Shown in pieces: positions 1 to 7,148 of a stretch of 20,720 bases of DNA. Under the pieces are notes generated by a model. It worked only from the letters and a program-made list of their open reading frames with translations. It was not told the DNA's origin and made no database searches. The stretch comes from a bacterium. GTDB lineage: Bacteria > Planctomycetota > JACOTG01 > JAUIME01. The DNA is taken from the NCBI GenBank assembly GCA_030433195.1, contig JAUIME010000013.1:1-20720 (forward strand), written 5' to 3'. Position numbers and translations under genes: made by a program. The stretch's first letter is position 1; each line of letters starts with the position of its first letter.

Positions 1-402
1 AAGTCGGAAGTGGCGACAGGCCAGGCAATCAAGTCGCTCGGTATTGCGCGGCAGGACATCATTGTCGCAACCAAGGGCTATGCCCGCATGGGCGAGGGAC
101 CCAACCGGGCCGGCAATTCGCGCAAGCATTTGATGGAAGAGATCGATGCCAGTCTGGAGCGCCTGCAGATGGATTATGTCGATCTCTATCAGGTTCACGG
201 CTGGGATACGCAGACCCCGATCGAAGAGACGCTGCGCACGCTTGACGATATCGTTCGTACGGGCCGCGCGCGTTACATCGGCGTATCCAACTGGGCGGCC
301 TGGCAAGTCGCGAAAGGCCTTGGAATAGCCGCGGCGAAAGGCTGGGAGCGGATCGCCAGCATTCAGTCGTTCTATTCCCTTGCCGGCCGCGACCTGGAAA
401 CG
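1..402 (+). CDS. Aldo/keto reductase, internal fragment
   Basis: This fragment of about 134 codons, read in frame 1 from the first base, matches the middle of an NAD(P)H-dependent aldo/keto reductase (TIM barrel, carbonyl reduction). Visible family landmarks are IVATKGY near residue 20, the helix and strand with DYVDLYQVHGWD (the conserved active-site His region), the TGRARYIGVSNW strand, and IQSFYSLAGRDLE, where these enzymes normally continue into REIVP-type sequence. It has no start (window edge) and no natural end: homology stops at about base 400 and the frame runs on into antisense of an ABC transporter. By hand count bases 1-360 are about 61% GC, and the codon use (many GAT, ATT, TAT, CTT) is less extreme than in the rest of the window. 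Family assignment is confident; whether it belongs to this genome is doubtful. Confidence 0.8.
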
Positions 403-408
403 CGTCAA
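397..408. other. Junction between two broken genes (probable assembly or rearrangement breakpoint)
   Basis: Plus-strand aldo/keto reductase homology ends and minus-strand ABC-2 permease homology begins within roughly these bases, around an ACGCGT hexamer. Both genes are interrupted mid-domain, and GC content and codon use change at the same place. No inverted repeat or insertion-sequence end is visible. A chimeric join made during assembly is the simplest reading; real recombination cannot be excluded. The exact base is uncertain by about 10. Confidence 0.7.
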
Positions 409-1764
409 CGGCCGCAGCAGGATGTTGCGCAGCGTTCCGCGCGAAAGGCCGCCGGCGATCGATTGGCTCGCGAGCCCGGCGAGGATGATCGTGAGCAACG
501 GCAAGCCCGCCGACAACCCGACGCCCACGGCTTCGAACGCCGTCACGGCCGTGGTGCTCGCGGCCTCGCCGCCCTCGACGTCGGCCGCGTTGGCCGACGC
601 TTGGAGCTTCCGACGAATCACGGCGAGCACCGCCAAGCACGCGGGCAGCGCCATCGCGAACGGCACCGCGAGGTACGACGACCACCGCGAGAACTCGTGT
701 CGCACCATACGAAGCAGCGGTCGGCGCGGCGCGATGCGCTCGGGCGGCGAGGCGGTATCGGGCGTCGAAGAGCCGTCGGCGCTCGCCGCGACGGCTTGTC
801 GGTCCGCCGACGCGCCCTCGTTCGCTCGCGCGCCTTCCGCCGACTTCGCGCCATCGGCGCCGTCGCGCGTGTAGCGCAGGTACACCTCTTCGAGACTCGG
901 CAGCGTCGGGCTCAACTCGAGCAGACCGATCCCCGCTTCGACGACGGCTTTCGCGATCCGTTCCGGACCGATCGAATCGGCTTCGGCGAGCAGCACGCCC
1001 GACGCATCCTCGGCGTGCACGATCCCCAGGCCGTCGAGCACGCGCGCCGTGGCGCGAAGGTCCGACGTGCGAAGCCGCAGCCTCCGGTCGCCTTGCGCGA
1101 GGAGCCGCTCCGTCGTGTCTTCGACGAGCAGCTTGCCCTTGCGGATGACCGCGATGCGATTGCAGACGTCGGAGATCTCGCGCAGCTGGTGACTCGAGAG
1201 GAGGACGGTCATGCCCTCGTCGCGTGTGAGCCGCACGAGCAGATCGCGCATCTCGCGGATCCCTTCGGGGTCGAGCCCGTTCATCGGCTCGTCGAGCAGC
1301 ACGACCTTGGGGCGCCCGAGGATCGCCTGCGCGACCCCGAGCCGTTGTCGCATCCCCTGCGAGTACGATCCGACGGGCTTCGATCCGACGCCGTCGAGGC
1401 CGACGAGATCGAGCAACCGGGCCGTTTCGCGCACGGCCGATGCCCGGCTCATTCCCTGGAGCCGCGCCAGCAGCACGAGGTTGCGGGCGCCGTCGAGGCT
1501 CTTGTAGAAGCCCGGCGCCTCGATCAACGCGCCGAGTCGGGCCCGAGCTTCGAGCGGGTGGCGACGGATGTCGAAGCCGTCGATCGAGACGTGGCCGCTT
1601 TTCGGTCGCACGAGCCCGAGCGCGATTCGCATCGCCGTGGTCTTCCCGGCACCGTTGTGGCCGAGGAATCCGTAGAGGTCACCGGCCCGGACGTGTAGCG
1701 AGACGTCGTCGAGGACGGTCTGCGACCCGTACCGATGGGTGACCGATCGGAGGCAGAGAGTCAT
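402..1764 (-). CDS. ABC transporter ATPase fused to ABC-2 type permease, C-terminus lost at junction
   Basis: Reading from ATG at 1764, about 454 codons remain open to the junction. Residues 1-305 form a BcrA/CcmA-type ATPase: Walker A GHNGAGKTT (35-43), IEAPGFY with Glu at the usual Q-loop Gln (80-87), signature YSQGM (134-138), Walker B VVLLDE (154-159), D-loop NGLD (162-165) and an H-loop in LLSSHQLRE. An Ala/Ser/Glu-rich linker of about 40 residues follows. The sequence then enters membrane segments (one around YLAVPFAMALPACLAVLAVI, another around GLSAGLPLLTIILAGLA) and GTLRNILLRPLTR, typical of ABC-2 exporter permeases. No stop or new frame separates the two parts, so this is a one-gene half-exporter, probably for a lipid, peptide or drug. 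By chance the frame stays open through the aldo/keto reductase antisense to base 1, so automatic translation would give a false longer protein. The ribosome site is weak. Confidence 0.85.
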
Positions 1765-1930
1765 CGTGGTTCTCGGGACGGGTCGAGACGCGCACGACGG
1801 CGCATCCGAGCGTTCCCGCAAATCCTTGGCATCTTTGAAGGTTCAGCTCGAACCGCCCCGAGCCGATACCGTGGAAGGGGATCGGCGGTTTGATTTTCGC
1901 CGACCCGTCGAGTAGCCTTTCGAGGACTTC

Positions 1931-1958
1931 ATTGTAGGGGGCGGGAACGGCAAGGCAA
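1931..1958 (-). promoter_or_regulatory. Sigma-70-like promoter for the ABC transporter gene
   Basis: On the minus strand, TTGCCT (1958-1953) lies 16 bases before TACAAT (1936-1931), which matches five of six consensus -10 bases. Transcription would start near 1924 and give a leader of about 160 bases before the ATG at 1764. This is motif evidence only. Confidence 0.45.
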
Positions 1959-1978
1959 GGTATTTATCACGCCGCCGG

Positions 1979-2001
1979 CCCGGTCGCAAAAGCCGACCGG
2001 G
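1979..2001. repeat. Perfect 8-bp inverted repeat upstream of the beta-oxidation cluster
   Basis: CCCGGTCG (1979-1986) and CGACCGGG (1994-2001) flank a 7-base loop CAAAAGC, ending 27 bases before the ligase ATG. It could be an operator for a dimeric repressor, such as a TetR-type fatty-acid regulator, or a leader hairpin in the mRNA. The repeat is seen; its function is inferred. No T-run follows, so a terminator is unlikely. Confidence 0.5.
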
Positions 2002-2028
2002 TTCCCTGTTGCCCGCCGGGTACCCGTC

Positions 2029-3537
2029 ATGTCGAACCCTTTCAAGGAACGCTGGGACGGTCTCGAGCCGGCCGAGCGACGAAAAGCCCAGGATCACCTC
2101 CTGGCGCGCTACCTGCAGGACTGCGTCGTGCCGTTCTCGACGTACTACCGCGAGCTCTTCGCGGAGAACGGCATCGATCCGGAGTCGATCCGCGGGATTG
2201 ACGACTTGCGGCGGATCCCCTTCACCACGAAGGCCGACCTCCAGCCCACCGAAGAGAATCCCAAGCGCAACCTCGACTTTCTGCTCGTCCCCGACCGCCG
2301 GACGCTCATGCGGCGCCCCTCGGTCATCTGGCGTGCGGCCGTTTCGGGGCGTGCGAAAGTCAAAGCGCATTACGAGCGCATGTACCGCCCGATCTTCATG
2401 ACCTCGACGACCGGGCGTTCGGCCGAACCGACGACGTTCCTGTACACCGCGCACGACATCGATCTGCTGCGCACGGCCGGGATGCGCATCAACGCGATCG
2501 CGGGGGTCCGCAAGGACGGGCGCATGCTGAACATGTTCCCGTATGCGCCGCACCTCGCCTTCTGGCAGACGCACTACTCCGCGACGGCATCGGGCGTATT
2601 CTGCGTCAGCAGCGGCGGCGGCAAGGTCATGGGGACCGACGGCAACATCCGCATGCTCGCGAAGCTCGCTCCGACGGGACTCACGGGGATGCCGACCTTC
2701 GTCTACCACGCGCTGCGTCAAGCACTCGACGAAGGCGTGCGTGTGACGTCGCTCCAACACATCATCCTCGGCGGCGAGAAGGTTCCGCAAGGAAGCCGCA
2801 CGAAACTGCGTGAGCTCGCGGCCGCGCTCGGTTCACCCGACGTGAAGGTGCTCGTCACGTTCGGATTCACCGAAGCGAAGATGGCGTGGACCGAAGCACC
2901 CGCGCCGCCGGGAGAGCCGTCGTCGGGTTACTTGCTCTATCCCGATCTCGGGATCTTGGAAATCGTCGACCCCGCGACCGGCGAGCCGGTCGGCGAAGGC
3001 GAACCCGGCGAGATCGTCTACACGCCGCTGGCCTCGCGCGGCACGGTCGTGTTGCGCTACCGGACCGGGGACTGCACCGACGGCGGCATCGTCCACGAGC
3101 CATGTCCGTACACCGGGCGCAAGGTCCCCCGGCTCACGGGCCGGATCTCGCGCCAGTCGAACTTCATGCAGATGCGCATCCAGAAGATCAAAGGGACGCT
3201 CGTCGACTTCAACGAACTCGAGTACGCGCTCGACGACGCGCCCGAGATCGACACCTGGCAGCTCGAGATTCGCAAGAAGGACGACGATCCGCTCGGACTC
3301 GACGAGCTCGTGCTGCACGTCGTACGCGCCGACAACGACACGAGCGACGAGCAGATCATTCGAGAGCTCAACGAGCGCTTCACGGCTTTCACGGAGACGC
3401 GCCCCAATCAGGTCGTGTTCCACGACGCCGAAGCGATGCGCGAGCGCCACGGCGTCGGCAAGGAGCTCAAGGAACGCAAGATCCTCGACCGCCGTCCCAA
3501 GGATGGCGAGACTCCCGCCGCCCAGCCCGCGACATGA
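2029..3537 (+). CDS. PaaK-like (phenylacetate-CoA ligase family) adenylate-forming acyl-CoA ligase
   Basis: This 502-residue adenylate-forming enzyme should activate a carboxylic acid with ATP and transfer it to CoA. Landmarks are the Thr/Ser/Gly-rich phosphate loop TSTTGRSAEPT (125-135), the core motif GFTEAKM (279-285), YRTGD (344-348), GRISRQ (371-376) and a C-terminal lid with GVGKELKERK (475-484) that may hold the catalytic Lys. The N-terminal LxxIPFTTKADL segment (60-71) is typical of the PaaK branch rather than the FadD branch. It lies directly upstream of thiolase, multifunctional enzyme and acyl-CoA dehydrogenase genes on the same strand, so it probably supplies their acyl-CoA. The substrate (aromatic, branched or fatty acid) cannot be read from sequence. 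The ATG at 2029 has no obvious Shine-Dalgarno, but homology begins right after it. The family is confident, the substrate unknown. Confidence 0.88.
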   Translation: MSNPFKERWDGLEPAERRKAQDHLLARYLQDCVVPFSTYYRELFAENGIDPESIRGIDDLRRIPFTTKADLQPTEENPKRNLDFLLVPDRRTLMRRPSVIWRAAVSGRAKVKAHYERMYRPIFMTSTTGRSAEPTTFLYTAHDIDLLRTAGMRINAIAGVRKDGRMLNMFPYAPHLAFWQTHYSATASGVFCVSSGGGKVMGTDGNIRMLAKLAPTGLTGMPTFVYHALRQALDEGVRVTSLQHIILGGEKVPQGSRTKLRELAAALGSPDVKVLVTFGFTEAKMAWTEAPAPPGEPSSGYLLYPDLGILEIVDPATGEPVGEGEPGEIVYTPLASRGTVVLRYRTGDCTDGGIVHEPCPYTGRKVPRLTGRISRQSNFMQMRIQKIKGTLVDFNELEYALDDAPEIDTWQLEIRKKDDDPLGLDELVLHVVRADNDTSDEQIIRELNERFTAFTETRPNQVVFHDAEAMRERHGVGKELKERKILDRRPKDGETPAAQPAT

Positions 3538-3563
3538 CACACGCACGGCCCGCGACATGAGAC
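3525..3563 (+). repeat. Direct repeat across the ligase stop codon
   Basis: A 16-base unit, GCCCGCGACATGACAC, at 3525-3540 recurs with one mismatch (GCCCGCGACATGAGAC) at 3548-3563, a period of 23 bases. The first copy contains the ligase TGA (3535-3537). It looks like a small tandem duplication in the spacer before the thiolase gene. No function is evident. Confidence 0.7.
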
Positions 3564-3648
3564 AATCGTGCGGGACGAGGCCACGCCGGCGCGATGCCGT
3601 GCACCTCCCCCGCCGACGAACGCGCTATCGAGAGAATCGAGACGCTCT

Positions 3649-4929
3649 ATGGAACGCATGGTCATCATCGACGGCGTGCGAACGCCGTTCTCCAAAATGG
3701 GAACCGACCTCGCCGCGCTCGGCGCCGAGGAACTCGGCCGCATCGCCGTCAGTACGCTCCTGCTCCGCACCGGGATCGATCGAGAACTCATCGACGAAGT
3801 GATCCTCGGCTGCGTGAGCCAACCCGCCGACGCCGCGAACGTCGCGCGCGTGGTCGCGCTGCGCTCGGGGATCCCCCAACACGTACCCGCGATCACGGTG
3901 CATCGCAATTGCGCGTCGAGCTTCGAATCCATCACGCAAGCCGACGAGAAGATCCGCGCTGGGCGCGGCTCGATTTTCGTCGTGGGCGGAACCGAGAGCA
4001 TGACGCAGGTGCCGCTCTACTTCTCGCACCGCGCCGCGTCGAAGTTCGCGAAGCTCGGCAGCGCGAAGACGCTCGGTGCGCGCCTGCGCGCTATCACTTC
4101 GTTCCGACCGTCCGACTTCAAACCGAAGGTCGGCCTGATGATCGGTCTCACCGATCCGGTCTCGGGGCTCAACATGGGGCAGACGGCCGAGCTCGTCGCG
4201 CGCGAGTCGGGAATCACGCGGGAGATGCAAGACGCGTTCGCGGCGCGTTCGCACCAGCGCGCGCTCGACGCGCGGGAGCGGCTCGACAAGGAGATCTGCC
4301 CCGTCTACGCGCCGCCCGACTACCGCAAGGTCGTGACCGAAGACAACGGACCGCGCGCCGACTCGACGCCCGAACGCCTCGCGCGATTGCGTCCCGTGTT
4401 CGAGAAGGGCTCCGGGACCGTGACCGCGGGCAACTCGTCGCAGATCACCGACGGCGCCGTGGCGCTCCTCGTCATGAGCGAGTCGCGCGCGAACGAGCTC
4501 GGTTTCGAGCCGCTCGGTGCGTTGACCGGATACGCGTACGCCGCACTCGATCCCGCACGCATGGGACTGGGCCCGGTGCACGCCATCGCGCGCGCCGAAG
4601 AACAAACCAAGCTCGGCGTCGGCGATGCCGATCTCGTCGAGATCAACGAAGCGTTCGCGGGTCAGGTCCTCGCCTGCCTCGACAAGGCGCGATCGGACGA
4701 CTACGCACGCGAAGTGCTCGGTCGCGACCGCGCGGTCGGCGAGATCCCCGAAGAGATTCTCAACGTCAACGGAGGCGCGATCGCGCTCGGCCACCCGGTC
4801 GGGGCGACGGGCTCGCGCCTCGCCCTCACGAGTCTGCTCGAGCTGCGTCGGCGTGACGCCAAGCGGGCGCTCGTCACCCTTTGTGTCGGAGGCGGTCAGG
4901 GCGGTGCGCTCTGGCTGGAGAGACTGTGA
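3649..4929 (+). CDS. fadI: Acetyl-CoA C-acyltransferase (3-ketoacyl-CoA thiolase)
   Basis: This 426-residue thiolase cleaves 3-ketoacyl-CoA with CoA to acetyl-CoA and a shortened acyl-CoA, the last step of the beta-oxidation cycle. All catalytic parts are present: nucleophile Cys88 in HRNCASSFES, NEAFAGQ (333-339), His382 in GHPVGATG, and Cys412 in CVGGGQGGA. A long loop-domain insertion around 130-175 (FRPSDFKPK then GLNMGQTAE) resembles the FadI / mitochondrial trifunctional beta branch rather than short acetoacetyl-CoA thiolases. I start it at ATG 3649 because MERMVIIDGVRTPF begins the fold; the frame is open further upstream to 3568, but that stretch is Pro/Arg-rich with no homology. Its TGA overlaps the GTG of the next gene, so the two are probably translationally coupled, like fadI-fadJ. 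The family is firm; the FadI label is a best guess. Confidence 0.9.
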   Translation: MERMVIIDGVRTPFSKMGTDLAALGAEELGRIAVSTLLLRTGIDRELIDEVILGCVSQPADAANVARVVALRSGIPQHVPAITVHRNCASSFESITQADEKIRAGRGSIFVVGGTESMTQVPLYFSHRAASKFAKLGSAKTLGARLRAITSFRPSDFKPKVGLMIGLTDPVSGLNMGQTAELVARESGITREMQDAFAARSHQRALDARERLDKEICPVYAPPDYRKVVTEDNGPRADSTPERLARLRPVFEKGSGTVTAGNSSQITDGAVALLVMSESRANELGFEPLGALTGYAYAALDPARMGLGPVHAIARAEEQTKLGVGDADLVEINEAFAGQVLACLDKARSDDYAREVLGRDRAVGEIPEEILNVNGGAIALGHPVGATGSRLALTSLLELRRRDAKRALVTLCVGGGQGGALWLERL

Positions 4930-7091
4930 CCGATTCGTCGTCTTCCCCCCGTGAGTCCGAAACTCGCCGTGGCGAGCGCATCCGGCGTACCGACATGCCC
5001 GACGGCATCGTGCGGCTCACGTTCGATCGACCCGATTCCGCGGCCAACGTCTTCGATCGCGCGACGATCGGCGAGCTCGAGCTGCGTCTCGAAGCCATCG
5101 CCGCCGACAAGGACGTGCGCGGCGTGTTGTTCGATTCCGCGAAACCCTCGATCTTCATCGCCGGCGCCGATCTCGAAGAGCTCTCGGCGCTCACCGATCC
5201 CGACGACATCCGCGCCGCGGTCGAGCGCGGTCAACGCGTGTTCGATCGCATCGCGAAGCTCCCGTGCACGACCGTCGCCGCGATTCACGGCGCATGCCTC
5301 GGGGGCGGGTTCGAGCTCGCGCTCGCGTGCGACGCGCGCATCGCGAGCGACGACCGCGCGACCAAGATCGGCCTGCCCGAAGTGATGCTCGGAATCCTGC
5401 CCGCTTGGGGCGGATCGACGCGACTGCCGCGTTTGATCGGCATGCCGCAAGCGCTCGCCGCGATCCTGCAAGGCCGCCAACATCCCGCCAAGCTCGCGAA
5501 GATCCGCGGACTCGTCGATCGCGTCGTGCCGAAGGAGCATCTGCATCGGCTCGCGATCGACCTCTTGCGCACGGGGCCGCCCAAGCGAAAGTCGATCCGG
5601 CTCGCGCATCTCAAACCGATCGCGAAGTTCATCGCGAAGAAGGCCACCGACCAGGTCCTCGCCACGACGGGCGGCCACTACCCCGCGCCGCTCCGAGTCA
5701 TCGAAGTGGTGCGCGACGGGCTCGCCGTGAGCGAAGCCGAGTCACAGAAGCTCGAGGCTGACGCCGCCGTCGACCTCATCCGAACCGACGTCAGCAAACA
5801 ACTCATCCGCGTGTTCTTCTTGCAGGAGCGCGCGAAGAAGTGCAGCGTCCTGCCGCAGGGCGCGCCGACACCCGAGCCCGAGCGCGTCGATCGCATGGTG
5901 GTCCTCGGTGCAGGGGTCATGGGCGCGGGTATCGCGCAGTGGTCGAGCGCACGCGGCATCGAGGTGATCCTGCGCGATCTCGATCCCGAGCGCGTGCGCG
6001 CAGGCATGCAGACGATCGCGAGTACGTACAAGTCGGCCGTCAAGAAGCGCAAGCTCGACCGCGTCGCCGCGCAGGCCGGCCTCGATCGCGTGTTCCCGAG
6101 CGCCATCGACGTACCGTTCGGCGACGTCGACCTCGTCGTCGAGGCGGCCGTCGAGAAGATGGACGTGAAGCGCACGATCTTCGCCGATCTCGACGAAGCC
6201 GCGCGACCGGCCGCCATCCTCGCGACGAACACGTCGTCGCTGTCGGTGAGCGACGTCGCCGAGGGGCTCGATCATCCCCAACGAGTCGTCGGCATCCACT
6301 TCTTCAATCCCGTCGCGCGCATGCAGCTCGTCGAAGTCGTCCGCGGCAAAGCCACGTCGAACGAAGTCCTCGAGCGCGCGGTGCGCTACGTGCACCAGAT
6401 CGGCAAGTTGCCCGTGGTCGTCGCCGACGCGCCGGGCTTCGTCGTGAACCGCATCCTCATGCCGTATCTCTTCGAGGCCGTGCACCTGTTCGAGAACGGC
6501 GCCGCGATCGAATCCGTCGATCGCGCGATGACCCAATTCGGCATGCCGATGGGTCCGCTGCGTCTGCTCGACGAAGTGGGCCTCGACGTCGCCGCGCACG
6601 TGGGCGATCACGTGGGTCCGATCTTCGGCGATCGTCTCCCCACCTGCCCGAGCATGCAGGCCATGGTCGACGCGGGTTGGCTCGGCCGCAAGGCCGGCCG
6701 CGGCTTCTACGTCTACTCCAAGAAGAAGACCAAGAAAGACCCCAAACCCAACGGCGCGCTCGATCGACACGTGACCTCCAAGTCGGCCGTCACGCTACCG
6801 GTCGACGAGCTCGCCCGACGCATGACCTTGCTCATGATCAACGAAGCCGCTCGCTGCCTCGAGGAGAACGTCGTCGAGGATCCGCGCGACGTCGACTTCG
6901 CGATGATCATGGGGACCGGCTTCGCCCCGTTCCGCGGCGGCCCGCTGCGTCACGCCGACGCCATCGGCGTCGCGACCGCGGTCGAAGCGCTCCGACGCCT
7001 GTCGAACGAGGTGAGCGCGCGCTTCGAGCCCTGCGACACCTTGGTCCGCATGGCCAAGGAGTCACGGAGTTTCTATCCTTCAGACAGTTGA
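4926..7091 (+). CDS. fadJ: Fatty-acid oxidation multifunctional enzyme: enoyl-CoA hydratase / 3-hydroxyacyl-CoA dehydrogenase
   Basis: This 721-residue protein, about the length of FadJ/FadB, does the middle two steps of beta-oxidation. The N-terminal crotonase domain (about 24-215) has the oxyanion-loop IAGADL (78-83), GGGFELALACDARI with Glu130, and GLPEVMLGILPAWGGSTRL with Glu152, the two acid/base glutamates. The NAD-binding 3-hydroxyacyl-CoA dehydrogenase domain starts with VLGAGVMGAGIAQ (326-338) and has catalytic His458 in GIHFFNPV and the DAPGFVVNRIL segment (501-511). C-terminal helical domains follow, ending with GTGFAPFRGGPLRHAD (663-678). I chose GTG at 4926 because it overlaps the thiolase stop in a GTGA junction and gives family length. 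A more in-frame upstream start would lie inside the thiolase gene. The enzyme should form an alpha2beta2 complex with the thiolase. Function is confident; FadJ versus FadB naming is not. Confidence 0.92.
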   Translation: MTDSSSSPRESETRRGERIRRTDMPDGIVRLTFDRPDSAANVFDRATIGELELRLEAIAADKDVRGVLFDSAKPSIFIAGADLEELSALTDPDDIRAAVERGQRVFDRIAKLPCTTVAAIHGACLGGGFELALACDARIASDDRATKIGLPEVMLGILPAWGGSTRLPRLIGMPQALAAILQGRQHPAKLAKIRGLVDRVVPKEHLHRLAIDLLRTGPPKRKSIRLAHLKPIAKFIAKKATDQVLATTGGHYPAPLRVIEVVRDGLAVSEAESQKLEADAAVDLIRTDVSKQLIRVFFLQERAKKCSVLPQGAPTPEPERVDRMVVLGAGVMGAGIAQWSSARGIEVILRDLDPERVRAGMQTIASTYKSAVKKRKLDRVAAQAGLDRVFPSAIDVPFGDVDLVVEAAVEKMDVKRTIFADLDEAARPAAILATNTSSLSVSDVAEGLDHPQRVVGIHFFNPVARMQLVEVVRGKATSNEVLERAVRYVHQIGKLPVVVADAPGFVVNRILMPYLFEAVHLFENGAAIESVDRAMTQFGMPMGPLRLLDEVGLDVAAHVGDHVGPIFGDRLPTCPSMQAMVDAGWLGRKAGRGFYVYSKKKTKKDPKPNGALDRHVTSKSAVTLPVDELARRMTLLMINEAARCLEENVVEDPRDVDFAMIMGTGFAPFRGGPLRHADAIGVATAVEALRRLSNEVSARFEPCDTLVRMAKESRSFYPSDS

Positions 7092-7100
7092 CCTTCGGCC

Positions 7101-7115
7101 CGGAGATGCTCTCCG
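7101..7115. repeat. Small inverted repeat between the multifunctional enzyme and dehydrogenase genes
   Basis: CGGAGA (7101-7106) and TCTCCG (7110-7115) form a 6-bp stem with a 3-base loop in the 57-base spacer. No T-run follows, so termination is unlikely; it could be an mRNA-processing or stability hairpin, or chance. Confidence 0.3.
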
Positions 7116-7148
7116 AGCGCCGAGATTCGTCATGAAAGCGAGTGACCG

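Larger units (their letters stand above)
1765..2028. other. Divergent intergenic region
   Basis: These 264 bases separate the minus-strand ABC gene from the plus-strand ligase gene, and I see no credible small ORF in them. They contain a minus-strand promoter candidate (1931-1958) and a perfect inverted repeat close to the ligase start (1979-2001). A weaker inverted repeat, TCGGCG / CGCCGA at 1882-1887 and 1898-1903, would lie in the ABC leader. An AT-rich TATTTAT at 1961-1967 could be part of a plus-strand promoter, but no well-spaced -35 partner was found. Confidence 0.6.

Noticed and set aside
59..685. Minus-strand frame of 208 codons overlapping the junction
   Set aside because: Out of frame with the ABC permease coding sequence, Arg-rich, and crosses the junction without any domain.
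10..1698. Long plus-strand frame of 562 codons
   Set aside because: Only the first ~130 codons match an aldo/keto reductase; the rest is Arg-rich antisense of the ABC gene with no fold.
1843..2790. Minus-strand frame of 315 codons antisense to the ligase
   Set aside because: Composition (Arg/Asp/His-rich) is that expected of antisense to a high-GC gene; it covers an intact, motif-bearing ligase.
3625..4794. Minus-strand frame of 389 codons antisense to the thiolase
   Set aside because: No recognisable motif; the plus strand holds a complete thiolase with all catalytic residues.
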